In this document: piece after piece, positions 24,784 through 39,328 of the stretch
Layout of the letters: the number at the start of each line of letters is the position of its first letter
How positions within the stretch are numbered: position 1 is the stretch's first letter
Source: Amblyomma americanum
Lineage: Eukaryota; Arthropoda; Arachnida; Ixodida; Ixodidae
Direction: 5' to 3'
Length of the DNA: 64,000 nucleotides
NCBI RefSeq assembly: GCF_052857255.1
Contig: NC_135505.1
Location: 21,872,269 to 21,936,268 of the forward strand
Position numbers and translations under genes: made by a program
The notes under the pieces: generated by a model
Database searches by the model: none
What the model saw: the letters and a program-made list of their open reading frames with translations, nothing else
What the model was told of the DNA's origin: nothing

Positions 24784-26149
24784 ACGGCGCGAAAACTTGT
24801 ATTCTGGCTCAAAACAACGGGATAGATCGTTTAAGATCGAAACTTGCAAGATTCACGAGCATCCATTTTACATATCGTCGAAGAGTAGACGAGAGAAAGG
24901 TGTAAATTTTTTCTCTCAGAACTGCGCGAAAACTTGTGTTCCGGCTCAAAACAACGGGATACATCGTTTTAGATCGAAACTAGCAAAATTCACGAGCATC
25001 GATTTTACAAGTCGTCGAAGAGTAGAGGAGAGAAAGGTGTAAACTTTTTCTCTCAGAACTGCGCGAAAACTTGTGTTCCGGCTCAAAACAACGGGATACA
25101 TCGTTTTAGATCGAAACTAGCAAAATTCACGAGCATCGATTTTACAAGTCGTCGTAGAGTAGAGGAGAGAAAGGTGTAAATTTTTTCTCTCAGAACTGCG
25201 CGAAAACTTGTATTCCGGCTCAAAACAACGGGATACATCGTTTTAGATCGAAACAAACAAGATTCACGGGCATCGATTTTACAGGTCGTCGAAAGCAGAC
25301 GAAAAAAAGGTGTAAATGTTTTCTCTCAGAACTGCGCGAAAACTTGTATTCCGGCTCAAAACAAAGGGATACATCGTTTTAGATCGAAACTAGCAAGAAT
25401 CACGAGCATCGATTTTACAAGTCGTCGAAGAGTAGACGAGAGAAGGGTGTAAACTTTTTCTCTCAGAACGGCGCGAAAACTTGTATTCCGGCTCAAAACA
25501 ACGGGATAGATCGTTTAAGATCGAAACTAGCAAGATTCACGAGCATCAATTTTTCATATCGTCTAGGAGTAGACGAGAGAAAGGTGTAAATTTTTTCTCT
25601 CAGAACTGCGCGAAAACTTGTGTTCCGGCTCAAAACAACGGGATACATCGTTTTAGATCGAAACTAGCAAAATTCACGAGCATCGATTTTACAAGTCGTC
25701 GAAGAGTAGACGAAAAAAGGTGTAAATTTTTTTTCTCAAAACTGCGCGAAAACTTGTATTCCGGCTCAAAACAAAGGGATACGTGGTTTAGATCGAAACT
25801 AGCAAGAATTACGAGCATCGATTTTACAAGTCGTCGAAGAGTAGAGGAGAGAAAGGTGTAAACTTTTTCTCTCGAAACTGCGCGAAAACTTGTATTCCGG
25901 CTCAAAACAACGGGATACATCGTTTTAGATCGAAACAAGCAAGATTCACGGGCATCGATTTTACAAGTCGTCGAAAGCAGACGAAAAAAAGGTGTAAATT
26001 TTTTCTCTCAGAACTGCGCGAAAACTTGTATTCCGGCTCAAAACAAAGGGATACATCGTTTTAGATCGAAACTAGCAAGAATCACGAGCATCGATTTTAC
26101 AAGTCGTCGCAGAGTAGACGAGAGAAGGGTGTAAACTTTTTCTCTCAGA
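24784..26149 (+). repeat. Ten-monomer HOR, copy 2 (1366 bp)
   Basis: Tandem copy of the preceding ten monomers with few substitutions, for example CATCAATTTTTCATATCG with CGTCTAGGAG near 25550 and ATACGTGG near 25790. The match ends near 26195, where GGGATACATTG replaces the TTTAAGATCG expected in a third copy. Confidence 0.82.
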
Positions 26150-27984
26150 ACGGCGCGAAAACTTGTATTCCGGCTCAAAACAACGGGATACATTGTTTTA
26201 GATCGAAACTAGCAAAATTCACGAGCATCGATTTTACAAGTCGTCGAAGAGTAGAGGAGAGAAAGGTGTAAATTTTTTCTCTCAGAACTGCGCGAAAACT
26301 TGTATTCCGGCTCAAAACAACGAGATACATCGTTTTAGAACGAAACTAGCAAGATTCACGAGCATAGATTTTACAAGTCGTCGATGAGTAGAGGAGAGAA
26401 AGGTGTAAACTTTTTCTCTCATTACAGCGTGAAAACTTGTATTCCGGCTCAAAAAAACGGGATACATCGTTTTAGATCGAAACTAGCAAGATTCACGAGC
26501 ATCGATTTTACAAGTCGTCGAAAAGTACACGAGAAAAAGGGGCAAACTTTTTCTCTCAGAACTGCGCGAAAAGTTGTATTTCGGCTCAAAACAACGGGAT
26601 ACATCGTTTTAGATCGAAACAAGCAAAATTCACGAGCATCGATTTGACAAGTCGTCGAAGAGTAGACGAGAGAAAGGTGTAAACTATTTCTCTCAGAACT
26701 GCGCGAAAACTTGTATTCCGGCTCAAAACAACGGGATACATCGTTTTAGATCGAAACTAGCAAGATTCACGAGCATCGATTTTACAAGTCGTCGAAGAGT
26801 AGACGAGAGAATGGTGCAAACTTTTTCTTTCAGAACTGCGCGAAAACTTGTATTCCGGCTCAAAACAAAATGATACATCGTTTTAGATCGAAACTATTAG
26901 AATTCACGAGCATCGATTTTACAAATCGTCGAAGAGTAGACGAGAAAAAGGTGTAAATTTTTTCTCTCAGAACTCGCGAAAACTTGTATTCCGGCTCAAA
27001 ACAACGGGATACATCGTTTTAGATCGAAACTAGCAAGATTCATGAGCATCGATTTTACAAATCGTCGAAGAGTAGACGAGAGAAAGGTGTCAATTTTTTT
27101 CTCAGAACTGCGTGAAAACTTCTATTCCGGCTCAAAACAAATGGACCATCGTTTAAGATCGAAACTAGCAAAATTCACGAGCATCGATTTTACAAGTCGT
27201 CGAAGAGTAGACGAGAGAAAGCTGTAAACTTTTTCTCTCAGAACAGCGCGAAAACTTGTATTCCGTTTCAAAACAACGGGATACGTCGTTTTAGATCGCA
27301 AATAGCAAGATTCACGAGCATCGATTGTACAAGTCGTCGAAGAGTAGACGAGAGAAAGGTGCAAACTTTTTCTCTCAGAACTGCGCGAAAACTTGTATTC
27401 CGACTCAAAACAACGGGATACATCGTTTTAGATCGAAACTATTAGAATTCACGAGCATCGATTTTACAAGCCGTCGAATAGTAGACGAGAGAAAGGTGTA
27501 AACGTTTTCTCTCAGAACTGCGCGAAAACTTGTATTCCGGCTCAAATCAACGGGATACATCGTTTTAGATCGAAACAAGCAAAATTCACGAGCATCGTTT
27601 TTACAAGTCGTCGAACAGTAGACGAGAGAAAGGTGTAAACTTTTTCTCTCAGAACTGCGCGAAAACTTGTATTCCGGCTCAAAACAAATGAATACATCGT
27701 TTTAGATCGAAACTAGCAAGAATCACGAGCATCGATTTTACAAGTCGTCGAAGAGTAGAGGAGAGAAAGGTGTAAACTTTTTCTCTCAGAAGAGCGCGAA
27801 AACTTGTATTCCGGCTCAAAACAACGAGATACATCGTTTTAGATCGAAACTAGCAAGATTCACGAGCATAGATTTTACAAGTCGTCGAAGAGTAGAGGAG
27901 AGAAAGGTGTAAACTTTTTCTCTCAGAACAGCGCGGAAACTTGTATTCCGGCTCAAAAAAACGGGATACATCGTTTTAGATCGA
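26150..27984 (+). repeat. Block Z, partly shared with 56.4-57.2 kb and with 21.3-21.6 kb
   Basis: The part from about 26190 to 27030 matches about 56390 to 57230 at an offset near 30199 bp. It includes the CATTACAGCG monomer, the AGTACACGAGAAAAAGG monomer and the ACTATTAGAATTC monomer. Monomers around 27360-27600, with TATTCCGACTC, GCCGTCGAATAG and CTCAAATCAACGGG, resemble 21340-21600. The rest is ordinary mixed satellite. Confidence 0.68.
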
Positions 27985-28684
27985 AACTAGCAAGATTTAC
28001 GAGCATCGATTTTACAAATCGTCGAAGTGTACACGAGAAAAAGGTGCAAACTTTCTCTCTCAGAACTATGCGAAAACTTGTATTTCGGCTCAAAACAACG
28101 GGATACATCGTTTTAGATCGAAACTAGCAAGATTCACGAGCATCGATTTTACAAGTCGTCAAAGAGTAGACGAATAAAGGTGTAAATTTTTTTCTCAGAA
28201 CTGCGTGAAAACTTGTATTCTGGCTCAAAACAACGAGATACATCGTTTTAGATCGAAACTAGCAAGATTCACGAGCATAGATTTTACAAGTCGTCGATGA
28301 GTAGAGGAGAGAAAGGTGTAAACTTTTTCTCTCATTACAGCGCGAAAACTTGTATTCCGGCTCAAAAAAACGGGATACATCGTTTTAGATCGAAACTAGC
28401 AAGATTCACGAGCATCGATTTTACAAGTCGTCGAAAAGTACACGAGAAAAAGGTGCAAATTTTTTCTCTCAGAACTGCGCGAAAAGTTGTATTCCGGCTC
28501 AAAACAACGGGATACATCGTTTTAGATCGAAACTAGCAAGATTCACGAGCATCGATTTTACAAGTCGTCGAAGAGTAGACGAGAGAATGGTGCAAACTTT
28601 TTCTTTCAGAACTGCGCGAAAACTTGTATTCCGGCTCAAAACAAAATGATACATCGTTTTAGATCGAAACTAGCAAGAATCACG

Positions 28685-31600
28685 AGCATCGATTTTACAA
28701 GTCGTCGAAGAGTAGACGAGAGAAAGGTGCAAACGTTTTCTCTCAGAACTGCGCGAAAACTTGTATTCCGGCTCAAAACAACGGGATACATCGTTTTTGA
28801 TCGAAACTAGCAGAATTCACGAGCATCGATTTTACAAGCCGTCGAAGAGTAGACGAGAGAATGGTGTAAACGTTTTCTCACAGAACTGCGCGAAAACTTT
28901 AATTCCGGCTCAAAACAACGGGATACATCGTTTTAGATCGAAACTAGCAAGATTCACGAGCATCGATTTTATAAGTCGTCGAAGAGTAGACGAGTGAAAG
29001 GTGTAAACTTTTTCTCTCAGAACTGCGCGAAAACTTGTATTCCGGCTCAGAACAACGGGATACATCGTTTTAGACCGAAACTAACAAAATTCACGGGCAT
29101 CGATTTTACAAGTCGTCGAAGAGTAGACGAGAAAAAGGTGCAAACTTTTTCTCTCAGAACTGCGCAAAACTTCTATTCCGGCTCAAAACAACGGGATACA
29201 TCGTTTTAGATCGACACTAGCAAGAATCACGAGCATCGATTTTACAAGTCGTCGAAGAGTAGAGGAGAGAAAGGTGTAAACTTTTTCTCTCAGAACTGCG
29301 CGAAAACTTGTATTCCGGCTCAAAACAACGGGATACATCGTTTTAGATCAAAACTAGCAAGATTCACGAGCATCGATTTTTCGAGTCGTCGAAGAGTAGA
29401 GGAGAGAAGGGTGTAAACTTTTTCTCTCAGAACGGCGCGAAAACTTGTATTCCGGCTCAAAACAACGGGATACATCGTTTTAGATCGAAACTAGCAAAAT
29501 TCACGAGCATCGATTTTACAAATCGTCGAAGAGTAGACGAGAGAAAGGTGTAAATTATTTCTCTCAGAACTGCGCGAAAACTTGTGTTCCGGCTCAAAAC
29601 AACGGGATACATCGTTTTAGATCGAAACTAGCAAAATTCACGAGCATCGATTTTACAAGTCGTCGAAGAGTAGAGGAGAGAAAGGTGTAAACTTTTTCTC
29701 TCAGATCTGCGCGAAAACTTGTATTCCGGCTCAAAACAACGAGATACATCGTTTTAGATCGAAACTAGCAAGATTTACGAGCATCGATTTTACAAGTCGA
29801 AGAGTTGATGAAAAAAAAGTGTAAATTTTTTCTCTCAGAACTGCGCGAAAACTTGTATTCCGGCTCCAAACAACGGAATACATCGTTTTAAATCGAAACT
29901 AGCAAGATTCACGAGCATCGATTTTACAAGTCGTCGAAGAGTAGACGAGAGAAAGGTGCAAACTTTTTCTCTAAGAACTGCGCGAAAACTTGTATTCCGA
30001 CTCAAAACAACGCGATACATCGTTTTAGATCGAAATTATTAGAATTCACGAGCATCGATTTTACAAGCCGTCGAAGAGTAGACGATAGAAAGGTGTAAAC
30101 GTTTTCTCTCAGAACTGCGCGAAAACTTGTATTCCGGCTCAAAACAACGGGATACATCGATTTAGATCGAAACTAGCTAGATTCACGAGCATCGATTTTA
30201 CAAGTCGTCGAAGAGTAGACGAGTGAAAGGTGTAAACTTTTTCTCTCAGAACTGCGCGAAAATTTGTATTCCGGCTCAGAACAACGGGATACATCGTTTT
30301 AGACCGAAACTAACAAAATTCACGGGCATCGATTTTACAAGTCCTCGAAGAGTAGACGAGAAAAAGGTGCAAACTTTTTCTCTCAGAACTGCGCGAAAAC
30401 TTGTATTCCGGCTCAAAACAACGGGATACATCGTTTTAGATCGAAACAAGCAAAATTCACGAGCATCGTTTTTACAAGTCGTCGAAGAGTAGAGGAGAGA
30501 AAGGTGTAAACTTTTTCTCTCAGAACAGCGCGAAAACTTGTATTCCGGCTCAAAACAACGGGATACATCGTTTTAGATCGAAACTACCAAGATTCACGAG
30601 CATCGATTTTACAAGTCGTCGAAAAGTACACGAGAAAAACGTGCAAACTTTTTCTCTCAGAACTGCGCGAAAAGTTGTATTTCGGCTCAAAACAACGGGA
30701 TACATCGTTTTAGATCGAAACAAGCAAAATTCACGAGCATCGATTTGACAAGTCGTCGAAGAGTAGACGAGAGAAAGGTGTAAACTATTTCTCTCAGAAC
30801 TGCGCGAAAACTTGTATTCCGGCTCAAAACAACGGGATACATCGTTTTAGATCGAAACTAGCAAGATTCACGAGCATCGATTTTACAAGTCCTCGAAGAG
30901 TAGACGAGAGAATGGTGCAAACTTTTTCTTTCAGAACTGCGCGAAAACTTGTATTCCGGCTCAAAACAAAATGATACATCGTTTTAGATCGAAACTATTA
31001 GAATTCACGAGCATCGATTTTACAAATCGTCGAAGAGTAGACGAGAAAAAGGTGTATATTTTTTCTCTCAGAACTCGCGAAAACTTGTATTCCGGCTCAA
31101 AACAACGGGATACATCGTTTTAGATCGAAACTAGCAAGATTCACGAGCATCGATTTTACAAATCGTCGAAGAGTAGACGAGAGAAAGGTGTAAATTTTTT
31201 TCTCAGAACTGCGTGAAAACTTCTATTCCGGCTCAAAACAAATGGACCATCGTTTTAGATCGAAACTAGCAAAATTCACGAGCATCGATTTTACAAGTCG
31301 TCGAAGAGTAGACGAGAGAAAGCTGTAAACTTTTTCTCTCAGAACAGCGCGAAAACTTGTATTCCGTTTCAAAACAAAATGATACATCGTTTTAGATCGA
31401 AACTAGCAAGAATCACGAGCATCGATTTTACAAGTCGTCGAAGAGTAGACGAGAGAAAGGTGCAAACGTTTTCTCTCAGAACTGCGCGAAAACTTGTATT
31501 CCGGCTCAAAACAACGGGATACATCGTTTTTGATCGAAACTAGCAGAATTCACGAGCATCGATTTTACAAGCCGTCGAAGAGTAGACGAGAGAATGGTGT

Positions 31601-33360
31601 AAACGTTTTCTCACAGAACTGCGCGAAAACTTTAATTCCGGCTCAAAACAACGGGATACATCGTTTTAGATCGAAACTAGCAAGATTCACGAGCATCGAT
31701 TTTATAAGTCGTCGAAGAGTAGACGAGTGAAAGGTGTAAACTTTTTCTCTCAGAACTGCGCGAAAACTTGTATTCCGGCTCAGAACAACGGGATACATCG
31801 TTTTAGACCGAAACTAACAAAATTCACGGGCATCGATTTTACAAGTCGTCGAAGAGTAGACGAGAAAAAGGTGCAAACTTTTTCTCTCAGAACTGCGCAA
31901 AACTTCTATTCCGGCTCAAAACAACGGGATACATCGTTTTAGATCGACACTAGCAAGAATCACGAGCATCGATTTTACAAATCGTCGAAGAGTAGAGGAG
32001 AGAAAGGTGTAAACTTTTTCTCTCAGAACTGCGCGAAAACTTGTATTCCGGCTCAAAACAACGGGATACATCGTTTTAGATCGAAACTAGCAAGATTCAC
32101 GAGCATCGATTTTTCGAGTCGTCGAAGAGTAGAGGAGAGAAGGGTGTAAACTTTTTCTCTCAGAACGGCGCGAAAACTTGTATTCCGGCTCAAAACAACG
32201 GGATACATCGTTTTAGATCGAAACTAGCAAAATTCACGAGCATCGATTTTACAAGTCGTAGAAGAGTAGAGGAGAGAAAGGTGTAAATTTTTTCTCTCAG
32301 AACTGCGCGAAAACTTGTATTCCGGCTCAAAACAACGAGATACATCGTTTTAGATCGAAACTAGCAAGATTCACGAGCATCGATTTTACAAATCGTCGAA
32401 GAGTAGACGAGAGAAAGGTGTAAATTATTTCTCTCAGAACTGCGCGAAAACTTGTGTTCCGGCTCAAAACAACGGGATACATCGTTTTAGATCGAAACTA
32501 GCAAAATTCACGAGCATCGATTTTACAAGTCGTCGAAGAGTAGAGGAGAGAAAGGTGTAAACTTTTTCTCTCAGAACTGCGCGAAAACTTGTATTCCGGC
32601 TCAAAACAACGAGATACATCGTTTTAGATCGAAACTAGCAAGATTTACGAGCATCGATTTTACAAGTCGAAGAGTTGATGAAAAAAAAGTGTAAATTTTT
32701 TCTCTCAGAACTGCGCGAAAACTTGTATTCCGGCTCCAAACAACGGAATACATCGTTTTAAATCGAAACTAGCAAGATTCACGAGCATCGATTTTACAAG
32801 TCGTCGAAGAGTAGACGAGAGAAAGGTGCAAACTTTTTCTCTAAGAACTGCGCGAAAACTTGTATTCCGACTCAAAACAACGCGATACATCGTTTTAGAT
32901 CGAAATTATTAGAATTCACGAGCATCGATTTTACAAGCCGTCGAAGAGTAGACGATAGAAAGGTGTAAACGTTTTCTCTCAGAACTGCGCGAAAACTTGT
33001 ATTCCGGCTCAAAACAACGGGATACATCGATTTAGATCGAAACTAGCTAGATTCACGAGCATCAATTTTACAAGTCGTCGAAGAGTAGACGAGTGAAAGG
33101 TGTAAACGTTTTCTCTCAGAACTGCGCGAAAATTTGTATTCCGGCTCAGAACAACGGGATACATCGTTTTAGACCGAAACTAACAAAATTCACGGGCATC
33201 GATTTTACAAGTCCTCGAAGAGTAGACGAGAAAAAGGTGCAAACTTTTTCTCTCAGAACTGCGCGAAAACTTGTATTCCGGCTCAAAACAACGGGATACA
33301 TCGTTTTAGATCGAAACAAGCAAAATTCACGAGCATCGTTTTTACAAGTCGTCGAAGAGT
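28685..33360 (+). repeat. Internal duplication in the 11.3 kb unit (20-21 monomer spacing)
   Basis: The string with TCGTTTTTGATCG, TTTAATTCCGGC, TTTTATAAGTCG, GAGTGAAAGG and CTCAGAACAACGGG at about 28690-29200 recurs at about 31420-31950, offset 2733 bp. Further right, the markers AAGAGTTGATG and TCTCTAAGAACTG recur at 2870 bp, because one extra monomer (with AGTCGTAGAAG) is present near 32260. In the second 11.3 kb copy the same offsets are 3005 and 3142 bp. Confidence 0.75.
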
Positions 33361-36300
33361 AGAGGAGAGAAAGGTGTAAACTTTTTCTCTCAGAACAGCG
33401 CGAAAACTTGTATTCCGGCTCAAAACAACGGGATACATCGTTTTAGATCGAAACTAGCAAGATTTACGAGCATCGATTTTACAAGTCGTCGAAGAGTAGA
33501 TGAAAAAAGGTGTAACTTTTTCTCTCAGAACTGCGCGAAAACTTGTATTCCGGCTCCAAACAACGGGATACATCGTTTTAGATCGAAACTAGCAAGATTC
33601 ACGAGCATCGATTTTACAAGTCGTCGATGAGTAGAGGAGAGAAAGGTGTAAACTTTTAATCTCATTACAGCGCGAAAACTTGTATTCCGGCTCAAAAAAA
33701 CGGGATACATCGTTTTAGATCGAAACTAGCAAGATTCACGAGCATCGATTTTACAAGTCGTCGAAAAGTACACGAGAAAAACGTGCAAACTTTTTCTCTC
33801 AGAACTGCGCGAAAAGTTGTATTTCGGCTCAAAACAACGGGATACATCGTTTTAGATCGAAACAAGCAAAATTCACGAGCATCGATTTGACAAGTCGTCG
33901 AAGAGTAGACGAGAGAAAGGTGTAAACTATTTCTCTCAGAACTGCGCGAAAACTTGTATACCGGCTCAAAACAACGGGATACATCGTTTTAGATCGAAAC
34001 TAGCAAGATTCACGAGCATCGATTTTACAAGTCCTCGAAGAGTAGACGAGAGAATGGTGCAAACTTTTTCTTTCAGAACTGCGCGAAAACTTGTATTCCG
34101 GCTCAAAACAAAATGATACATCGTTTTAGATCGAAACTATTAGAATTCACGAGCATCGATTTTACAAATCGTCGAAGAGTAGACGAGAAAAAGGTGTATA
34201 TTTTTTCTCTCAGAACTCGCGAAAACTTGTATTCCGGCTCAAAACAACGGGATACATCGTTTTAGATCGCAACTAGCAAGATTCACGAGCATCGATTTTT
34301 CAAGTCCTCGAAGAGTAGACGAAAGAAAGGTGTAAACTTTTTCTCTCAGAACTGCGCGAAAACTTGTATTCCGGTTCCAAACAACGGGATACATCCTTTT
34401 AGATCGAAACTAGCAAGATTCACGAGCATCGATTTTACAAGTCGTCGAAGAGTAGACGAGAGAAAGGTGCACACTTTTTCTCTCAGAACTGCGCGAAAAC
34501 TTGTATTCCGACTCAAAACAACGGGATACATCGTTTTAGATCGAAACTATTAGAATTCACGAGCATCGATTTTACAAGCCGTCGAATAGTAGACGAGAGA
34601 AAGGTGTAAACGTTTTCTCTCAGAACTGCGCGAAAACTTGTATTCCGGCTCAAATCAACGGGATACATCGTTTTAGATCGAAACAAGCAAAATTCACGAG
34701 CATCGTTTTTACAAGTCGTCGAAGAGTAGACGAGAGAAAGGTGTAAACTTTTTCTCTCAGAACTGCGCGAAAACTTGTATTCCGGCTCAAAACAACGGGA
34801 TACAACGTTTTAGATCGAAACTAGCAAGATTCACGGGCATCAATTTTACAAGTCGTCGAAGAGTAGACGAGAGAAAGGTGGAAACTTTTTCTCTCAGAAC
34901 TGCGCGAAAACTTGTATTCCGGCTCAAAACAAATGAATACATCGTTTTAGATCGAAACTAGCAAGAATCACGAGCATCGATTTTACAAGTCGTCGAAGAG
35001 TAGAGGAGAGAAAGGTGTAAACTTTTTCTCTCAGAAGAGCGCGAAAACTTGTATTCCGGCTCAAAACAACGAGATACATCGTTTTAGATCGAAACTAGCA
35101 AGATTTACGAGCATCGATTTTACAAGTCGTCGAAGAGTAGATGAAAAAAGGTGTAACTTTTTCTCTCAGAACTGCGCGAAAACTTGTATTCCGGCTCAAA
35201 ACAAATGAATACATCGTTTTAGATCGAAACTAGCAAGAATCACGAGCATCGATTTTACAAGTCGTCGAAGAGTAGAGGAGAGAAAGGTGTAAACTTTTTC
35301 TCTCAGAAGAGCGCGAAAACTTGTATTCCGGCTCAAAACAACGAGATACATCGTTTTAGATCGAAATTATTAGAATTCACGAGCATCGATTTTACAAGCC
35401 GTCGAAGAGTAGACGATAGAAAGGTGTAAACGTTTTCTCTCAGAACTGCGCGAAAACTTGTATTCCGGCTCAAAACAACGGGATACATCGATTTAGATCG
35501 AAACTAGCTAGATTCACGAGCATCAATTTTACAAGTCGTCGAAGAGTAGACGAGTGAAAGGTGTAAACGTTTTCTCTCAGAACTGCGCGAAAATTTGTAT
35601 TCCGGCTCAGAACAACGGGATACATCGTTTTAGACCGAAACTAACAAAATTCACGGGCATCGATTTTACAAGTCCTCGAAGAGTAGACGAGAAAAAGGTG
35701 CAAACTTTTTCTCTCAGAACTGCGCGAAAACTTGTATTCCGGCTCAAAACAACGGGATACATCGTTTTAGATCGAAACAAGCAAAATTCACGAGCATCGT
35801 TTTTACAAGTCGTCGAAGAGTAGAGGAGAGAAAGGTGTAAACTTTTTCTCTCAGAACAGCGCGAAAACTTGTATTCCGGCTCAAAACAACGGGATACATC
35901 GTTTTAGATCGAAACTAGCAAGATTTACGAGCATCGATTTTACAAGTCGTCGAAGAGTAGATGAAAAAAGGTGTAACTTTTTCTCTCAGAACTGCGCGAA
36001 AACTTGTATTCCGGCTCCAAACAACGGGATACATCGTTTTAGATCGAAACTAGCAAGATTCACGAGCATCGATTTTACAAGTCGTCGATGAGTAGAGGAG
36101 AGAAAGGTGTAAACTTTTAATCTCATTACAGCGCGAAAACTTGTATTCCGGCTCAAAAAAACGGGATACATCGTTTTAGATCGAAACTAGCAAGATTCAC
36201 GAGCATCGATTTTACAAGTCGTCGAAAAGTACACGAGAAAAACGTGCAAACTTTTTCTCTCAGAACTGCGCGAAAAGTTGTATTTCGGCTCAAAACAACG

Positions 36301-37563
36301 GGATACATCGTTTTAGATCGAAACAAGCAAAATTCACGAGCATCGATTTGACAAGTCGTCGAAGAGTAGACGAGAGAAAGGTGTAAACTATTTCTCTCAG
36401 AACTGCGCGAAAACTTGTATACCGGCTCAAAACAACGGGATACATCGTTTTAGATCGAAACTAGCAAGATTCACGAGCATCGATTTTACAAGTCCTCGAA
36501 GAGTAGACGAGAGAATGGTGCAAACTTTTTCTTTCAGAACTGCGCGAAAACTTGTATTCCGGCTCAAAACAAAATGATACATCGTTTTAGATCGAAACTA
36601 TTAGAATTCACGAGCATCGATTTTACAAATCGTCGAAGAGTAGACGAGAAAAAGGTGTATATTTTTTCTCTCAGAACTCGCGAAAACTTGTATTCCGGCT
36701 CAAAACAACGGGATACATCGTTTTAGATCGCAACTAGCAAGATTCACGAGCATCGATTTTTCAAGTCCTCGAAGAGTAGACGAAAGAAAGGTGTAAACTT
36801 TTTCTCTCAGAACTGCGCGAAAACTTGTATTCCGGTTCCAAACAACGGGATACATCCTTTTAGATCGAAACTAGCAAGATTCACGAGCATCGATTTTACA
36901 AGTCGTCGAAGAGTAGACGAGAGAAAGGTGCAAACTTTTTCTCTCAGAACTGCGCGAAAACTTGTATTCCGACTCAAAACAACGGGATACATCGTTTTAG
37001 ATCGAAACTATTAGAATTCACGAGCATCGATTTTACAAGCCGTCGAATAGTAGACGAGAGAAAGGTGTAAACGTTTTCTCTCAGAACTGCGCGAAAACTT
37101 GTATTCCGGCTCAAATCAACGGGATACATCGTTTTAGATCGAAACAAGCAAAATTCACGAGCATCGTTTTTACAAGTCGTCGAAGAGTAGACGAGAGAAA
37201 GGTGTAAACTTTTTCTCTCAGAACTGCGCGAAAACTTGTATTCCGGCTCAAAACAACGGGATACAACGTTTTAGATCGAAACTAGCAAGATTCACGGGCA
37301 TCAATTTTACAAGTCGTCGAAGAGTAGACGAGAGAAAGGTGGAAACTTTTTCTCTCAGAACTGCGCGAAAACTTGTATTCCGGCTCAAAACAAATGAATA
37401 CATCGTTTTAGATCGAAACTAGCAAGAATCACGAGCATCGATTTTACAAGTCGTCGAAGAGTAGAGGAGAGAAAGGTGTAAACTTTTTCTCTCAGAAGAG
37501 CGCGAAAACTTGTATTCCGGCTCAAAACAACGAGATACATCGTTTTAGATCGAAACTAGCAAG
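32890..37563 (+). repeat. 18-monomer HOR pair (2461 bp) inside the 11.3 kb unit
   Basis: About 32890-35350 is followed by about 35351-37563 with the same subtype order at an offset of 2461 bp. Markers are CGAAATTATTAG, ATCGATTTAG with CTAGCTAG, ACTAACAAAATTC, GTAGATGAAAAAAGG, TATACCGGC and GATACAACG. The matching part of the other 11.3 kb copy has a spacing of 2189 bp (16 monomers), so the HOR length itself differs between otherwise near-identical super-units. Confidence 0.82.
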
Positions 37564-39328
37564 ATTCACGAGCATAGATTTTACAAGTCGTCGAAGAGTA
37601 GAGGAGAGAAAGGTGTAAACTTTTTCTCTCAGAACAGCGCGGAAACTTGTATTCCGGCCCAAAAAAACGGGATACATCGTTTTAGATCGAAACTAGCAAG
37701 ATTTACGAGCATCGATTTTACAAATCGTCGAAGAGTACACGAGAAAAAGGTGCAAACTTTCTCTCTCAGAACTACGCGAAAACTTGTATTTCGGCTCAAA
37801 ACAACGGGATACATCGTTTTAGATCGAAACTAGCAAGATTCACGAGCATCGATTTTACAAGTCGTCAAAGAGTAGACGAATAAAGGTGTAAATTTTTTTC
37901 TCAGAACTGCGTGAAAACTTGTATTCTGGCTCAGAAAAACGGGATACATCGTTTTAGATCGAAACTAGCAAGATTCACGAGCATCGATTTTAAAAGTCGT
38001 CGAAGAGTACACGAGAAAAAGGTGCAAACTTTTTCTCTCAGAACTGCGCGAAAAGTTGTATTTCGGCTCAAAACAACGAGATACATCGTTTTAGATCGAA
38101 ACTAGCAAGATTCACGAGCATCGATTTTACAAGTCGTCGAAGAGTAGACGAAAAAAGGTGTAAATTTTTTTTCTCAAAACTGCGCGAAAACTTGTATTCC
38201 GGCTCAAAACAAAGGGATACATGGTTTAGATCGAAACTAGCAAGAATTACGGGCATCGATTTTACAAGTCGTCGAAGAGTAGAGGAGAGAAAGGTGTAAA
38301 CTTTTTCTCTCGAAACTGCGCGAAAACTTGTAATCCGGCTCAAAACAACGGGATACATCGTTTTATATCGAAACAAGCAAGATTCACGGGCATCGATTTT
38401 ACAAGTCGTCGAAAGCAGACGAAAAAAAGGTGTAAATTTTTTCTCTCAGAACTGCGCGAAAACTTGTATTCCGGCTCAAAACAAAGGGATACATCGTTTT
38501 AGATCGAAACTAGCAAGAATCACGAGCATCGATTTTACAAGTCGTCGAAGAGTAGACGAGAGAAGGGTGTAAACTTTTTCTCTCAGAACGGCGCGAAAAC
38601 TTGTATTCCGGCTCAAAACAACGGGATACATCGTTTAAGATCGAAACTAGCAAGATTCACGAGCATCCATTTTACAAATCGTCGAAGAGTAGACGAGAGA
38701 AAGGTGTAAATTTTTTCTCTCAGAACTGCGCGAAAACTTGTGTTCCGGCTCAAAACAACGGGATACATCGTTTTAGATCGAAACTAGCAAAATTCACGAG
38801 CATCGATTTTACAAGTCGTCGAAGAGTAGAGGAGAGAAAGGTGTAAACTTTTTCTCTCAGAACTGCGCGAAAACTTGTGTTCCGGCTCAAAACAACGGGA
38901 TACATCGTTTTATATCGAAACTAGCAAAATTCACGAGCATCGATTTTACAAGTCGTCGTAGAGTAGAGGAGAGAAAGGTGTAAATTTTTTTTCTCAGAAC
39001 TGCGCGAAAACTTGTATTCCGGCTCAAAACAACGGGATACATCGTTTTAGATCGAAACAAGCAAGATTCACGGGCATCGATTTTACAAGTCGTCGAAAGC
39101 AGACGAAAAAAAGGTGTAAATTTTTTCTCTCAGAACTGCGCGAAAACTTGTATTCCGGCTCAAAACAAAGGGATACATCGTTTTAGATCGAAACTAGCAA
39201 GAATCACGAGCATCGATTTTACAAGTCGTCTAAGAGTAGACGAGAGAAGGGTGTAAACTTTTTCTCTCAGAACGGCGCGAAAACTTGTATTCCGGCTCAA
39301 AACAACGGGATACATCGTTTAAGATCGA

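Larger units (their letters stand above)
27985..39328 (+). repeat. 11.3 kb super-unit, copy 1 (~83 monomers)
   Basis: The sequence from the monomer with CGTCGAAGTGTACACG (about 28020) onward recurs from about 39329 at an offset of 11344 bp. The offset is 11344 for 27985 to about 30500, 11616 for about 30600-35100, and 11344 again for about 35360-38500. Copy 1 thus lacks two monomers near 30.58 kb and has two extra near 35.1-35.37 kb. Both changes are whole-monomer. The two copies are nearly base-identical where aligned. The unit contains block X near its right end and an internal 18-monomer repeat. Confidence 0.85.

Noticed and set aside
28861..28900. EcoRI-like GAATTC and other sites in variant monomers as possible integration scars
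   Set aside because: TTAGAATTCACG and CAGAATTCACG are single-base variants of the ordinary AAGATTCACG or AAAATTCACG segment, and the monomer length and phase are unchanged.
29790..29830. Short monomers (e.g. lacking GTC before GAAGAGTTGATG) as remnants of an inserted element
   Set aside because: The differences are 1-3 bp indels inside otherwise complete monomers. There are no target-site duplications or terminal repeats.
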